64,000 nucleotides of DNA from JAHRAW01 sp028066695 (GCA_963457535.1 OY734803.1:682001-746000); one strand, 5' to 3'; shown: positions 20,310 through 29,506, numbered from the stretch's first letter. Made by a program: numbers and translations. The notes: generated by a model from the letters alone, not told the origin.

Positions 20310-21821
20310 TTAAACGAATGGAAATCGGGCGCGCTTCTCAAGATCGTAAAGCGGCATGGTGTTGCGAACATAACTGCCCGCCGCATTGCCGGCCGGGTTG
20401 TAATCCCAGGACAATGACTGCTTCAGCATCACTGTCTTCAAAAAAGCCCGTCGGCGCTGGCTTTCCAGCACGCGCTCCGTCAGCGCCGCGGTGTCATAGC
20501 GGTTTTGGACTTCCCCGATTAACGCGCGCGCCGTTGCGGCGTGACTGTCGAGTCCGGCAAGATTGTGAATCTCGTCCGCGTCTTTGGCGACGTCAAAAAG
20601 TTGGAACGGATCTTTGTCCGAATAAATCGCTTTCAAGCCGCCCCGCCGAATCATAAAAATCGGCGTGTCGGTGCCTTCGGCGAAATACTCGCCAATCACC
20701 TCGTCATGACCCGCGTCGCCGGCAAGATGCGGCAGCAATGACCGCCCCTCCACCGGCGTTGCATAGTCGGCGCCGCGGCCATCGGTTGCCATGTCAACCA
20801 AAGTCGGCATCAGATCAACCAGCGACACCGCCTCGGCGACGCGGCGCGCGCCATAACGCGACGGAGCGTGAATGATCAGCGGCACCCGCGCGGAGTTTTC
20901 CAAAAATGACATCTTGAACCACATGCCGCGCTCGCCCAGCATATCGCCGTGGTCGGCGGTAAACACCACGATGGTGTTGCCGCCGAAACCCGCTTCGTCC
21001 AGCGATAGAAGGATATCCGCCACTTTGCTGTCTATGTCGCTCACCGAGCCATAGTAGGCGCGCCGCGCATTGCGGATGGTGTCATCATCAAGGCGAATGT
21101 CCGATGCCCCGTAGCCGCGCCGCAGGCGTTCGCCATGGGGGTCCGGCGCTTGGCCGGGAGCGACCCGCGGCAAATCTATTTCAACATCACCGTACAAATC
21201 CCATTCGGCCTGCCGGCAAAGATACGGGTCATGCGGCTGAATGAAGGACACCGCCAGCATAAAAGGCTGTGAGTTGCCGTCGCGCGCGCGGTCGAACAAA
21301 TAACGCTTGGCTTGGAACGCAACTTCATCATCGTAATCCAAATACATGGAGCGAACACACGGACCCGCCTTGGTAACCACTTCCATGTTGTGAAACCAGT
21401 CCAGGCGTTCGTCGGCGCGATCCCATTGCGGATGCCAGGTGAAATCCGCCGGATACACGTCGGTGGTCAAACGTTCGCCAAACCCATGCAATTGGTCGGG
21501 GCCGACGAAATGCATCTTGCCGGACAGGCATGTGCGGTATCCGATGCGCTCGAGATAATGCGCGAAAGTGGGCACTTCGGCGGAGAATTCCACAGCATTG
21601 TCCCAGGCGGAGATGGCGGCCGGCAGACGGCCGCTCATCATCACAAAGCGGGATGGAGCGCACAACGGCGAATTGGTATAAGCCGCGTCAAACACCACGC
21701 CCTCATCGGCGAGGCGCTGAATGGCCGGCGCCTTAACCGCCGGATGACCGTAGCACGGCAGAAACTGCGGTGCCAGCTGGTCGGCCATAATAAACAAAAT
21801 ATTCGGAGGGCTGGATGACAT
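20310..21821 (-). CDS. betC: choline sulfatase
   Basis: A 503-residue type I sulfatase. The formylglycine motif CAPSR (Cys54) marks the active site; NILFIMADQLAPQFLPCYGHP at the start, FTADHGDMLGERG, and the tail around SWDYNPAG and YVRNTMPLYDLEKRARFP are typical of choline sulfatase. It splits choline-O-sulfate into choline and sulfate in the cytoplasm (no signal peptide). Cys54 must be converted to formylglycine by a maturase not found in this window. It follows the carnitine dehydrogenase gene after 46 bases on the same strand and feeds the same quaternary-amine pool. Confidence 0.9.
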   Translation of the reverse strand: MSSSPPNILFIMADQLAPQFLPCYGHPAVKAPAIQRLADEGVVFDAAYTNSPLCAPSRFVMMSGRLPAAISAWDNAVEFSAEVPTFAHYLERIGYRTCLSGKMHFVGPDQLHGFGERLTTDVYPADFTWHPQWDRADERLDWFHNMEVVTKAGPCVRSMYLDYDDEVAFQAKRYLFDRARDGNSQPFMLAVSFIQPHDPYLCRQAEWDLYGDVEIDLPRVAPGQAPDPHGERLRRGYGASDIRLDDDTIRNARRAYYGSVSDIDSKVADILLSLDEAGFGGNTIVVFTADHGDMLGERGMWFKMSFLENSARVPLIIHAPSRYGARRVAEAVSLVDLMPTLVDMATDGRGADYATPVEGRSLLPHLAGDAGHDEVIGEYFAEGTDTPIFMIRRGGLKAIYSDKDPFQLFDVAKDADEIHNLAGLDSHAATARALIGEVQNRYDTAALTERVLESQRRRAFLKTVMLKQSLSWDYNPAGNAAGSYVRNTMPLYDLEKRARFPFV

Positions 21822-21867
21822 GCGCTGCGCCGGGCTTGCGGTTCGGTCGATGACGGGAACAAGCGCC

Positions 21868-22809
21868 CTATTTTACACCACGGATTGGCGCGGTAGCGGC
21901 CAGCATCGCGACAATCAATTCATCGCGCATTGCCGACGCCTGCGCCACATCCCGTCCTTCCACCTCCGCCGCCACGCCCCGCGCCAGATCGGACGCCGCG
22001 CTTTCGTCCAGCCGCACCCTGCCCAAGTCATCCCACCAGCGGTGGAAACTCGGCGCATAACGGTTGCAGAATTCCGTCATGCCGCCGGCGCCGGCGCCCA
22101 AGTGAAACAACATGTGCGGTCCCATTGCCGCCCAGCGCAGGCCCGGCCCGGCCCACACCGCCTTGTCGACATCTTCCACCGACGCCACGCCACTGCGCAC
22201 CAAGTGAATTGCTTCCTGCCACAATGCCGCCTGCAGTCGGTTCGCGACATGGGCCGGCACCTCGCGCTTGACGCGGATGGTGACTTTGCCGACGCTGTGG
22301 TAAAAAACCTCGGCGGCCTCCAATACGCCGTCGGCTGTGGCGTCGTTGGCAAGCAACTCCACCAGCGGGATCAAGTGCGGCGGGTTAAACGGGTGGCCGA
22401 GCAGAAAGCGGGACGGGTCGCGCCAGCCTTTCTGCATTTCGCTGACCATCAAGCCGGATGCCGATGATGCGACAACCGTATCGGCATCCAAGGCATCTTC
22501 AATTTCGGCAAACAGCGAATGTTTCGCCGCGATGCGCTCCGGCACGCTTTCCTGCACGAAACCGGCGCCGGCAACCGCATCTTCGGGCTTGTCAAACCAT
22601 TCAATGCCGCCGGGGTCGCCCTTGCCGGCAAGCCCGAGACGGGTCATCGCGGGCCACGCATTTTCCACGCAACGGCGCACCGATTCTTCGGCATTTTCGG
22701 CGGGGTCGTAAGCGCGCACCTTGAGACCGGCGGCAAGGAACAACGCGGCCCAACTTGCGCCAATCACACCGGTGCCAAGCACCGCGACCGGTTTCGCTTT
22801 TTCCATCAA
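21868..22809 (-). CDS. lcdH: L-carnitine 3-dehydrogenase
   Basis: A 313-residue 3-hydroxyacyl-CoA-dehydrogenase-type enzyme. The NAD-binding motif GTGVIGASW lies at 11-19, and the second half carries the segments LLGHPFNPPHLIPLVEL, REVPAHVANRLQAALWQEA and AGPGLRWAAMGPHMLFHLGAG, characteristic of carnitine dehydrogenases. It oxidises L-carnitine to 3-dehydrocarnitine. The next step enzyme (BKACE) is encoded two genes upstream. Some relatives are fused to a thioesterase; this one is not. The ATG overlaps the preceding SDR stop by four bases. Another beta-hydroxy quaternary amine as substrate cannot be excluded. Confidence 0.85.
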   Translation of the reverse strand: MMEKAKPVAVLGTGVIGASWAALFLAAGLKVRAYDPAENAEESVRRCVENAWPAMTRLGLAGKGDPGGIEWFDKPEDAVAGAGFVQESVPERIAAKHSLFAEIEDALDADTVVASSASGLMVSEMQKGWRDPSRFLLGHPFNPPHLIPLVELLANDATADGVLEAAEVFYHSVGKVTIRVKREVPAHVANRLQAALWQEAIHLVRSGVASVEDVDKAVWAGPGLRWAAMGPHMLFHLGAGAGGMTEFCNRYAPSFHRWWDDLGRVRLDESAASDLARGVAAEVEGRDVAQASAMRDELIVAMLAATAPIRGVK

Positions 22810-23561
22810 AAGAGTCCGGGATTCACCGGCGATGTGGCGGTCATACCGCCGTCAACGATGAAGCATTGTCCGGTGGCAAAAGCCGCGTCTTCCGACGCCA
22901 GCCACACCGCCATCGCGGCAATATCCCGCGGCGCGCCGAAACGCCCAGCCGGATGGCGGGCCAGCGCGTCGCCCCGGGCGGCACCGACATCGTCAGCCAT
23001 GGCGAAGGCAGCATCGGCCATGCCGGACATAATCCAGCCGGGGCAAATGGCGTTGCAGCGTACCTTTGGGCCGTGGTCCACCGCAATGGCGCGGGTGAGC
23101 CCGTGCACGAAAGATTTTGATGCGTTGTATAATGCAAGATTCGGGTCCGCCACATTGCCGGAAACAGAGCCGATATTGATGATGACACCGCCGCGCTCCA
23201 TGATTGGGATCATCGCCCGGCAGGCCATGAACACGCCCTTGGCATTCACGCCCATCAACCGGTCCCAGTCGTCGTCGGTGGTGTCAACCACGGTTTTCTC
23301 CAACTGGATGCCGGCATTATTTACCAGGATATCAAGCCCGCCGAACCGCTTCGTCATGTCTGTTTGCAGCGCTTCAATGTCATCGCGCAGCGACATGTCC
23401 GCCCGCCGCCAGCCCAATGCCGGCGGCAGGTTCTTCGGACGGTCGCCGCGCCCGCAAGTCACCACCTCCGCTCCTTCATCCATAAACGCATCAGCGATAG
23501 CCCGCCCGATGCCCTGCCGGCCTCCGGTGACCAGCGCAGTTCTGCCGGCGAGCCTGCTCAT
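22806..23561 (-). CDS. short-chain dehydrogenase/reductase (SDR)
   Basis: A 251-residue classical SDR: cofactor loop TGGRQGIG (12-19), NNAG (81-84) and the active-site pair Tyr145-Lys149 in YNASK. An acidic residue after the second strand is replaced by CGRGDR, which hints at NADP use. It is coupled (ATGA overlap) to the carnitine dehydrogenase gene and lies 53 bases after the BKACE gene, so it probably oxidises an intermediate of the same quaternary-amine pathway; the substrate is unknown. Confidence 0.85.
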   Translation of the reverse strand: MSRLAGRTALVTGGRQGIGRAIADAFMDEGAEVVTCGRGDRPKNLPPALGWRRADMSLRDDIEALQTDMTKRFGGLDILVNNAGIQLEKTVVDTTDDDWDRLMGVNAKGVFMACRAMIPIMERGGVIINIGSVSGNVADPNLALYNASKSFVHGLTRAIAVDHGPKVRCNAICPGWIMSGMADAAFAMADDVGAARGDALARHPAGRFGAPRDIAAMAVWLASEDAAFATGQCFIVDGGMTATSPVNPGLF

Positions 23562-23614
23562 GTGGCGCAGCCGTCAAATGGCGAATGGCGTATTTCGGTT
23601 TGCATCCCTCGCAC

Positions 23615-24544
23615 CTAAAAATTGACATGGCCGGAGCCTTTCAGCGCCAAGCGTTGACGAGCGTCATCCGGTGCGGCAACCGTCATGCCCAGCGATTCCA
23701 CGATGCCGCGGATTTTTTTCACTTGCTGGGCGTTGGAAACGGCAAGCTCGCCCTTGCCGATATAGAGGCTGTCCTCCAATCCGACGCGCAGATTGCCGCC
23801 GCGCACGGCGGATTGGGCGGCGAAACGCATTTGGTGGCGCCCGGCGGCCAGCACCGACCACTCAAAAGCGTCGCCGAATAATTTGACCGCGATATTATGC
23901 ATGTGCGCAAGGTTGTCCGGGTCGGCTCCGGCGCCGCCGAGGATGCCGAAAATGAGTTGAATGAAAAACGGCGGCTTGATCATGCCGGCGTCTGCGAAGT
24001 ATGCCAAGTTGTAAAGATGGCCGAGATCGTAGCATTCAAACTCAAAACGCGTGCCGCGCCCCTCGCCCAACTCCCGCAGCGCATAATCAATGGTTTTGAA
24101 TGTGTTGGGAAAGATGAAGTCCCGGGTCATTTCCAAAAACGGAAGTTCCCAGTCGTATTTCCATTCGGTATATTTCTTCGCCATCGGGAATATGCCGAAG
24201 TTGAGCGAGCCCATATTCAACGACGCCATTTCCGGGCCGGCGGTCAATGCTGCCGACAGACGCTCTTCCATGCTCATGCCGAGTCCGCCACCGGTTGAAA
24301 TATTGACAACCGCATCGCATCCCGACTTGATTACCGGCAGAAATTCCATGAAAGTTTCCGGACGGTAGTCGGGCCGGCCGTTTTCCGGCCGCCGCGCGTG
24401 CAAATGGATGATGGACGCGCCCGCCTCGGCCGCGCCAATTGCGGCATCGGCGATTTCCGCCGGTGTAACGGGCAGATACGGCGACATGGTCGGCGTGTGG
24501 ATGCCGCCGGTGACCGCGCATGTAATGATGACCGACTTGCTCAA
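23615..24544 (-). CDS. BKACE-family beta-keto acid cleavage enzyme (dehydrocarnitine cleavage)
   Basis: A 309-residue DUF849/BKACE enzyme. The HLHAR metal-binding motif follows GASII, and the segments STGGGLGMSMEER, SLNMGSLNFG and RVGLEDSLYIGKG are typical. These zinc enzymes swap an acetyl group between a beta-keto acid and acetyl-CoA; with carnitine dehydrogenase beside it, 3-dehydrocarnitine cleavage to betainyl-CoA and acetoacetate is the likely role. The start is placed at TTG 24544 (SKSVIITCAVTGG, preceded by GGGAG) because the first ATG (24625) would overlap the upstream SDR gene by 44 bases and add an unrelated Cys-rich stretch. Confidence 0.85.
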   Translation of the reverse strand: MSKSVIITCAVTGGIHTPTMSPYLPVTPAEIADAAIGAAEAGASIIHLHARRPENGRPDYRPETFMEFLPVIKSGCDAVVNISTGGGLGMSMEERLSAALTAGPEMASLNMGSLNFGIFPMAKKYTEWKYDWELPFLEMTRDFIFPNTFKTIDYALRELGEGRGTRFEFECYDLGHLYNLAYFADAGMIKPPFFIQLIFGILGGAGADPDNLAHMHNIAVKLFGDAFEWSVLAAGRHQMRFAAQSAVRGGNLRVGLEDSLYIGKGELAVSNAQQVKKIRGIVESLGMTVAAPDDARQRLALKGSGHVNF

Positions 24545-24581
24545 AACCTTCGTCTCCCGTATGCAAAATGTCGTGCTTGTT

Positions 24582-25352
24582 TTACAGCCGCATCTGCTGC
24601 ACTTGTGCCGACAGGCCGCCGTCAATCACCCAGAGCTGCCCCGATGCATAACGAGCCTCGTCGCCGGCCAGCCAGTTGACCAGATTGGCGATATCATCGG
24701 GCCTGCCGAAAGTGCGCAAAGGATGCACATCCCGCACCGCCTGCTTCAAGGATTCTATGTTGCCGGAATCACCGAAAAAACTTTGCAGCATCGGCGTATC
24801 CACATAACCCGGGCACACCGCATTGACCCGGATTCCTTCCGGGCCGTGATCGCAGGCCATCGCCCTGGTCAAGGCGTGCACCGCGCCTTTGGTGGCGCAA
24901 TACGCCGCCAGCGACGGGTCGGCGATAAAACCGTCATAGGAGCCGAAATTAATGATGGAACCACCGCCCGCCGCGCGCATCAATGGCAATGCATGCTTGC
25001 TGGTGAGAAAGGTGCCGGTAACATTGACGGCGAAACTTCGGTTCCATTCGTCAATGCTGGTTTCCTCAATGGTTTTCTCCAGCTCAATGCCCGCGGCGTT
25101 GACCAAAATGTCCAGTTTGCCGTGCGCCTCGCGCACTTTGCCCATCAACGCAGCCGCGTCCGGCTCGGAAGTTACATCTTGGCAAACGGCCCGTATGCCG
25201 CCGCGGTCGGACGCCTGTTTGGCAATATCGGCCGCATACACCACCGCGCCTTCGGCCAGAAACCGTCGGCAGACTGCCCGGCCGATGCCGCCGCCGCCGC
25301 CGGTCACCACCGCAATGCGACCCGCAAGATAATTCTCCTTGACCGCGCTCAC
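24582..25352 (-). CDS. short-chain dehydrogenase/reductase (SDR)
   Basis: A 256-residue classical SDR with a Gly-rich cofactor loop (TGGGGGIG, 17-24), catalytic Ser138, Tyr151 and Lys155 (YCATK). Asp in YAADIA after the second strand suggests NAD. It overlaps the Rieske oxygenase stop by four bases and is a paralogue of the SDR at 22806. The pairing with the oxygenase suggests it oxidises the hydroxylated or cleaved product, for example malic semialdehyde or a related alcohol; this is inference. Confidence 0.85.
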   Translation of the reverse strand: MSAVKENYLAGRIAVVTGGGGGIGRAVCRRFLAEGAVVYAADIAKQASDRGGIRAVCQDVTSEPDAAALMGKVREAHGKLDILVNAAGIELEKTIEETSIDEWNRSFAVNVTGTFLTSKHALPLMRAAGGGSIINFGSYDGFIADPSLAAYCATKGAVHALTRAMACDHGPEGIRVNAVCPGYVDTPMLQSFFGDSGNIESLKQAVRDVHPLRTFGRPDDIANLVNWLAGDEARYASGQLWVIDGGLSAQVQQMRL

Positions 25353-26500
25353 GTCCGCGCTGCCCGGCGGTAGGCGTCCAGCACCAGGCCGTGAAAATGA
25401 TGCACCGCATGCTCGCTCATGCCGCTCCCCTGCGGGTCTATTAAATAACGCCCTTGATTGAAGCCCGGCGTTTGCATGCCGCGCTGCACGCTTTCCACAA
25501 GGCCGATGTCTTCCGGCTGCAGCACCTCATCAATAAACTTGATCGCCTCCATCTCGGCGGCGTTGGGCGCGGCGGTTTCAAAAAAGAAATCGAACACCTC
25601 GCGGGTACTCTCCGGACCCGCCGGATAAAACCGCCACACCATAAAATTTCCGCGCCCGGGATAGCGCATCAGCGTGGTGTTCGGCCACAAATACCAGACC
25701 GCATGGTCGGTCACCTGCGCATCGTCCACGCCATAGGCATTGTTGGCGGACCTGCCAGCCTTGGCCATATGGCTGGAATAGATGCCATGGGTTTTCACTT
25801 TATAGGTGTCCATCTCCACCAGCGTGCAAAAATCGCGGTGGGCCACCGGGCAATGGCAGCATTCCAAAAAATTGTCCACCACTGTTTTCCAGTTGGCTTG
25901 AATGTCGTAGATCAGCCGGTGGGCAAAAGTGAGTCCGCCAATGTCGGGGGCATACTGAAAAATTTCGCCTTCCAGAGAGCCGGATTGATGCGTCAACGGT
26001 CCGGCTTCGGGGTTGAGGTTGACAAACACCAAATGGCAAAAAGTCTCCACTTGCACGCCGGTCAACCGGACCCGGCTGCGGTCAAAGTTTTCGACGAACT
26101 GCGAGCACCGCGCCTGCAACAATGCACCGTCCAGGCCGTAACTCCAGGCATGGTACGGGCAAACTATGACTTTGGTTTTTCCCTCGCCGCGCAGCAATTC
26201 ATGCCCGCGGTGCTTGCAGACATTAAAAAAAGCGCGCAATTTCCCATCCGCGCCGCGGCAGGCTGCGATGCTTTGCCCTTGAACATCCGCAACAACATAG
26301 CTGCCCGGCTCGCGCAATTTTTCTTCGTGGCACAAAAACTGCCAACTGTTGTGAAACACATGCCGCCGCTCGGCTTCAAGGAAAACCGGATCTTGATAGC
26401 AATCGGCATGCAAAGACCATGATTTGGCCGCCTCCGCATGGTAGCCCTTGCCAATACGGCTCAGCGTTTGTGAATCCAAAATGTTTTGGCTGGAACTCAT
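25349..26500 (-). CDS. Rieske oxygenase of the carnitine/glycine betaine type
   Basis: A 383-residue ring-hydroxylating-type oxygenase subunit. The Rieske 2Fe-2S motif is CKH (Cys95, His97) and CPYH (Cys114, His117). The mononuclear iron site reads ExxHxxxxH (Glu213, His216, His221); Glu at the bridging position, instead of Asp, is a feature of quaternary-amine oxygenases such as CntA. It would N-demethylate or cleave carnitine, betaine or a similar compound. It heads the long amine-catabolism block. GAGGAGA lies 13 bases before the ATG, rather far. No reductase partner (CntB/GbcB type) is encoded in the window, so electrons must come from elsewhere. Confidence 0.88.
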   Translation of the reverse strand: MSSSQNILDSQTLSRIGKGYHAEAAKSWSLHADCYQDPVFLEAERRHVFHNSWQFLCHEEKLREPGSYVVADVQGQSIAACRGADGKLRAFFNVCKHRGHELLRGEGKTKVIVCPYHAWSYGLDGALLQARCSQFVENFDRSRVRLTGVQVETFCHLVFVNLNPEAGPLTHQSGSLEGEIFQYAPDIGGLTFAHRLIYDIQANWKTVVDNFLECCHCPVAHRDFCTLVEMDTYKVKTHGIYSSHMAKAGRSANNAYGVDDAQVTDHAVWYLWPNTTLMRYPGRGNFMVWRFYPAGPESTREVFDFFFETAAPNAAEMEAIKFIDEVLQPEDIGLVESVQRGMQTPGFNQGRYLIDPQGSGMSEHAVHHFHGLVLDAYRRAART

Positions 26501-26651
26501 TTAAGACAGTGTCTCCTCGGCAGATATTTTAGCAGACGGCGCGCCGACCGTAAGCGGCGAAAGTATAATCAAAAATCCGCCCATCAACACTTTTTATTTT
26601 TGGGTTTTTGGCCCCTATGGCCGGCGGAAATCCGCGGAAAACCGGCGGCGG

Positions 26652-27662
26652 TTAGTCAGTATTCCGGTAGCCCGATTCGCCGATGCCGGCGCGCCGGTCA
26701 TGCTCGACTCCGACAAAAGCGCCGCCGTTGCGGCGGGCGAGTTCGCGCATCAGCGTGGCGAAACGGTCGGTGTTGCTGGATCCCGCCTGCAAAAAACCAA
26801 CTCCATGAATGCGCGCGCGCGGCTTCCCGGTTGCCGGGTTGCGGTTCAGTTCTGTGATGTCATCGATGACCGCGTCATAAGGCACCACACCGTCAACTTC
26901 ATTGACGGAATAATCATCGCCGAAAACATAGATGGCGAGACTTTCGGTGGTGCGCGCATAAGTGCGAATTGCGGTCTGCAGGCCGCCAACCGGGCTGCTG
27001 ATGGAAGCCACCGCCCAATTTTGCATCAGCGACAGCGCCGACTTTCGCCGCGCCGGCGTGTCGGGCATCCACTTGCGCGCATACGCCGACCACAAATAGC
27101 GGCCGCTGGCGTTCATGATTTGAAACCCCTTCACCCGCGGATGAATATCCAGAACATTCTCCAACTTGCGCATCACCCGCGGCCACATTTTTTTGTCTTT
27201 CATGCTGCCGGAAGTATCAACGATGAAAATGACATGCTCGCTGTCCACCGCGATGCCGCCGACATTGTCCGCTTCAATTACATCCGCCCCGGTTTTTGCC
27301 TGCGCGAGCGCGCTGACTTCGCGTTTCAGGGCGGCGACTTTTTCGCGCCGCGATGCAAGTTGTGCCTGCAGATCCGAAAGCGCCGGCGACGGCGCGTTTG
27401 CGATTTCGCGCAGTTGCGCCTCCAGGCGCCCGCGCTCGGCGGCGAGTTTCGCGCGCTCTTCTTCGGCGGCGGCGCGCGCATCCTGCGCATCGGCGATGTC
27501 GCCGAGCAGGCCGCGCGCGCGGTCGATGTTGAGCACGCCGCTTAGCACATCGGTGTTGGACAGCAGCACCAGCAGCACCATCGCGCCGAAACCGCAGCAG
27601 ATGATGTCCAGAAAGGACATGCTGAAAATTTCCGCCCCGCGGCGGTCGCGTTTCAAGGCCAT
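26652..27662 (-). CDS. ExbD/TolR-like anchor fused to von Willebrand A domain (second copy)
   Basis: A 336-residue protein, start at 27662 (overlapping the upstream vWA gene by 10 bases). One N-terminal membrane helix, SFLDIICCGFGAMVLL, carries Asp19 in the position of the proton-binding Asp of ExbD/TolR/MotB. A coiled coil follows (about 45-125: Ala/Glu/Arg rich), then a vWA domain from about 140 with the metal-site motif DTSGS (149-153) and a later Asp in FGDD; the usual MIDAS Thr is not obvious. The bulk should be periplasmic. It closes the envelope operon and pairs with its paralogue and the MotA/TolQ-like channel just upstream. Confidence 0.8.
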   Translation of the reverse strand: MALKRDRRGAEIFSMSFLDIICCGFGAMVLLVLLSNTDVLSGVLNIDRARGLLGDIADAQDARAAAEEERAKLAAERGRLEAQLREIANAPSPALSDLQAQLASRREKVAALKREVSALAQAKTGADVIEADNVGGIAVDSEHVIFIVDTSGSMKDKKMWPRVMRKLENVLDIHPRVKGFQIMNASGRYLWSAYARKWMPDTPARRKSALSLMQNWAVASISSPVGGLQTAIRTYARTTESLAIYVFGDDYSVNEVDGVVPYDAVIDDITELNRNPATGKPRARIHGVGFLQAGSSNTDRFATLMRELARRNGGAFVGVEHDRRAGIGESGYRNTD

Positions 27663-28714
27663 GCGTTCCCCGGGCTGACCATGGTGCCGGTGGTGGACGC
27701 CGCCCATACCCAATACGCGTATGCCGCGTCCGGATCTCCTTCCACCGGCAGCAGCACGGTATTGACGCGGGCATTGCTTTGAAAGGATTTAATCGCCGAA
27801 TACATCAGCGCCCTGCGGCATTCCCCGCTTACCGTGATTTTGGAGCGGCCGCATGCAAATCGCTGCGGCAGCAAATATTTTCCCTTGGTCGGCAGGCTGT
27901 CGGTGATCACATAAATGTCGGTGATGTCGGCCGGGTCCAGCGGAATGTGCCGGGCGGATATGAACTCCAATGCCGCCTGCAGATTGGTTCCGCCATGCGG
28001 ATGCAGTTTTTCCAGCGCCTGTTGCGCTTCGGCGCGCGCATTTTTATCGCCGCCGCGCAGCCACTTCTCGAGCACGAAACCGACTTTTTCATTGTATTCA
28101 ACGATCATGTAGCGGCTGCCTTCGGGCACCCGCTCCATGATCCACTGCACGGTCGCCAGCGCGCGCTGCCACTTCGGCGCGGCGCGTTTTGCCGCGGTGT
28201 CCTGCGCCTTGATTCTTACGATGTCCACCAGCCGCTCATCGGCCATGGACGCGCTGCTGTCGAGGAGAATCAAAATAAAGTCTCCCTCCACGCGCAGCCC
28301 GAGCAAATGCTTCTCCGCGCCGTCGCCGGCCGGCGCGGTTTGCGGCTGTTCCAGCCTCCGCCGCTGCGCCGCTTTTTCGCTCTCCAAACGCGCGATTTCC
28401 TTGGCGAGATCTATGATTTCCTGCGCCGCGCCGCCGGCTTCGGCGCCGGATTTTTCCGCGCTTGCCAGTTCGCTTTGCAGTTCGCTTTGCAGATCACGGT
28501 TGCGCGCGCTCAAGTCGCGCGCGGCGTCCTCCAACTCGCGCAGTTCGGCGCGCGCCGCCGACAGGTCGGCCTGCAGCATTTCCAATTCCGCGCTCGGCGC
28601 GCTCGCCTGGTCCTTTACCAGCATGAAAAGCAAAATAATCGCGCCGAGGCCGCACGCCATGATGTCCAGAAAAGCAAGGTTGAAACCGCCCGTTGCGCGC
28701 CGCGCGATGCGCAT
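27653..28714 (-). CDS. ExbD/TolR-like anchor fused to von Willebrand A domain (first copy)
   Basis: A 353-residue protein, start at 28714, one base into the stop of the channel gene (TAATG). The helix FNLAFLDIMACGLGAIILLF has Asp17 where stator B-type subunits hold their ion-binding Asp. A long coiled coil spans about 40-125. The vWA domain starts near 145 with a full MIDAS set: DSSAS (152-156), Thr in HGGTNL, and Asp in VITDS. Metal-dependent ligand binding on the periplasmic side is expected. It resembles the neighbour at 26652 in layout but not closely in sequence, so the two may form a heteromer. The ligand is unknown. Confidence 0.82.
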   Translation of the reverse strand: MRIARRATGGFNLAFLDIMACGLGAIILLFMLVKDQASAPSAELEMLQADLSAARAELRELEDAARDLSARNRDLQSELQSELASAEKSGAEAGGAAQEIIDLAKEIARLESEKAAQRRRLEQPQTAPAGDGAEKHLLGLRVEGDFILILLDSSASMADERLVDIVRIKAQDTAAKRAAPKWQRALATVQWIMERVPEGSRYMIVEYNEKVGFVLEKWLRGGDKNARAEAQQALEKLHPHGGTNLQAALEFISARHIPLDPADITDIYVITDSLPTKGKYLLPQRFACGRSKITVSGECRRALMYSAIKSFQSNARVNTVLLPVEGDPDAAYAYWVWAASTTGTMVSPGNAWP

Positions 28715-29505
28715 TATTTTTTCCCGAGGCGGTCGAGCAAAAACTCCTCGCAATACGCCTGCGTGTCCACCACGAGTTTGTCCTGCAGGCGCTGCAGTTC
28801 GTGCAGCAAAAACATCAGCAGAATGCTGATGATCAGCGCGACGAAAGTGGAATTGAAGGCGACGCCGAGGCTGTTGGTCATGCCGGCGATGTCGCCGGCG
28901 AGCGCCTGGTCGGCCTGCGCCAGCGCCTGGCCGATGCCGCGCACGGTGCCGATGAAGCCGATGGACGGTATCGCCCAGATCAAATAGCGGATCATGGAGT
29001 TCTCGGATTCAATGCGCGCGGCGAGCGCCTCCACGCCGGTGACGATAGCGTCCGAGGTGTCCTGCACGCTTTGCGTGGCGATGTAGCGGCGCGCGGCCGC
29101 GCTCAGCGTTTTAATCAGCGGCGCGTTGCGCGTCTCTTCGTCTTCAATTTTTTCAAACTCGCGCAGCGCGGACTGCATCTCGCGCGTGGTGAAACCGCCG
29201 CCGCTCCCGCCGCCGGCGCCGATATCCAGCAGTTTCATGGAAAACAAATAGCGGTGCTTGGAGATTTCGTAGCACTTTTCCAGCATCAGGTAGATGCCCC
29301 AGAACATCAGGATGACGCAGATCTCCTGCTCGTAGTCCTTCAACACCACCGAGAAAATGCGCGCGACCGGCTTGCCCTGCGCGCTTAGCACCGCCAACTC
29401 GGCGTGCGGGCGGATGAATAACTGGTAGATCAGGTGCACGCCGGCCGCGCTGACCAGCAGCGCGAGCGCGGGTTTCAGCGCCTTTGGCAGATTGAATGCC
29501 GGCAT
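28714..29505 (-). CDS. MotA/TolQ/ExbB-like proton channel
   Basis: A 263-residue membrane protein, start at 29505 (MPAFNLPK), one base after the stop of the small GTG gene. Four hydrophobic segments lie at about 11-30, 60-77, 172-190 and 210-235. The family signature PSIGFIGTVRGIGQA (about 180-194) and the NSLGVAFNSTFVALI helix (211-225), with polar residues lining the ion path, match MotA/TolQ/ExbB. A cytoplasmic loop separates the helix pairs, as in the family. It sits next to two ExbD-like vWA proteins, so together they look like a complete ion-driven stator. A longer in-frame start at 29607 would overlap the small gene. Confidence 0.85.
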   Translation of the reverse strand: MPAFNLPKALKPALALLVSAAGVHLIYQLFIRPHAELAVLSAQGKPVARIFSVVLKDYEQEICVILMFWGIYLMLEKCYEISKHRYLFSMKLLDIGAGGGSGGGFTTREMQSALREFEKIEDEETRNAPLIKTLSAAARRYIATQSVQDTSDAIVTGVEALAARIESENSMIRYLIWAIPSIGFIGTVRGIGQALAQADQALAGDIAGMTNSLGVAFNSTFVALIISILLMFLLHELQRLQDKLVVDTQAYCEEFLLDRLGKK

Positions 29506-29506
29506 A

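Noticed and set aside
23615..24625. ATG at 24625 as start of the BKACE gene
   Set aside because: It would overlap the upstream SDR gene by 44 bases and add a Cys-rich stretch unlike the family; the TTG at 24544 fits better.
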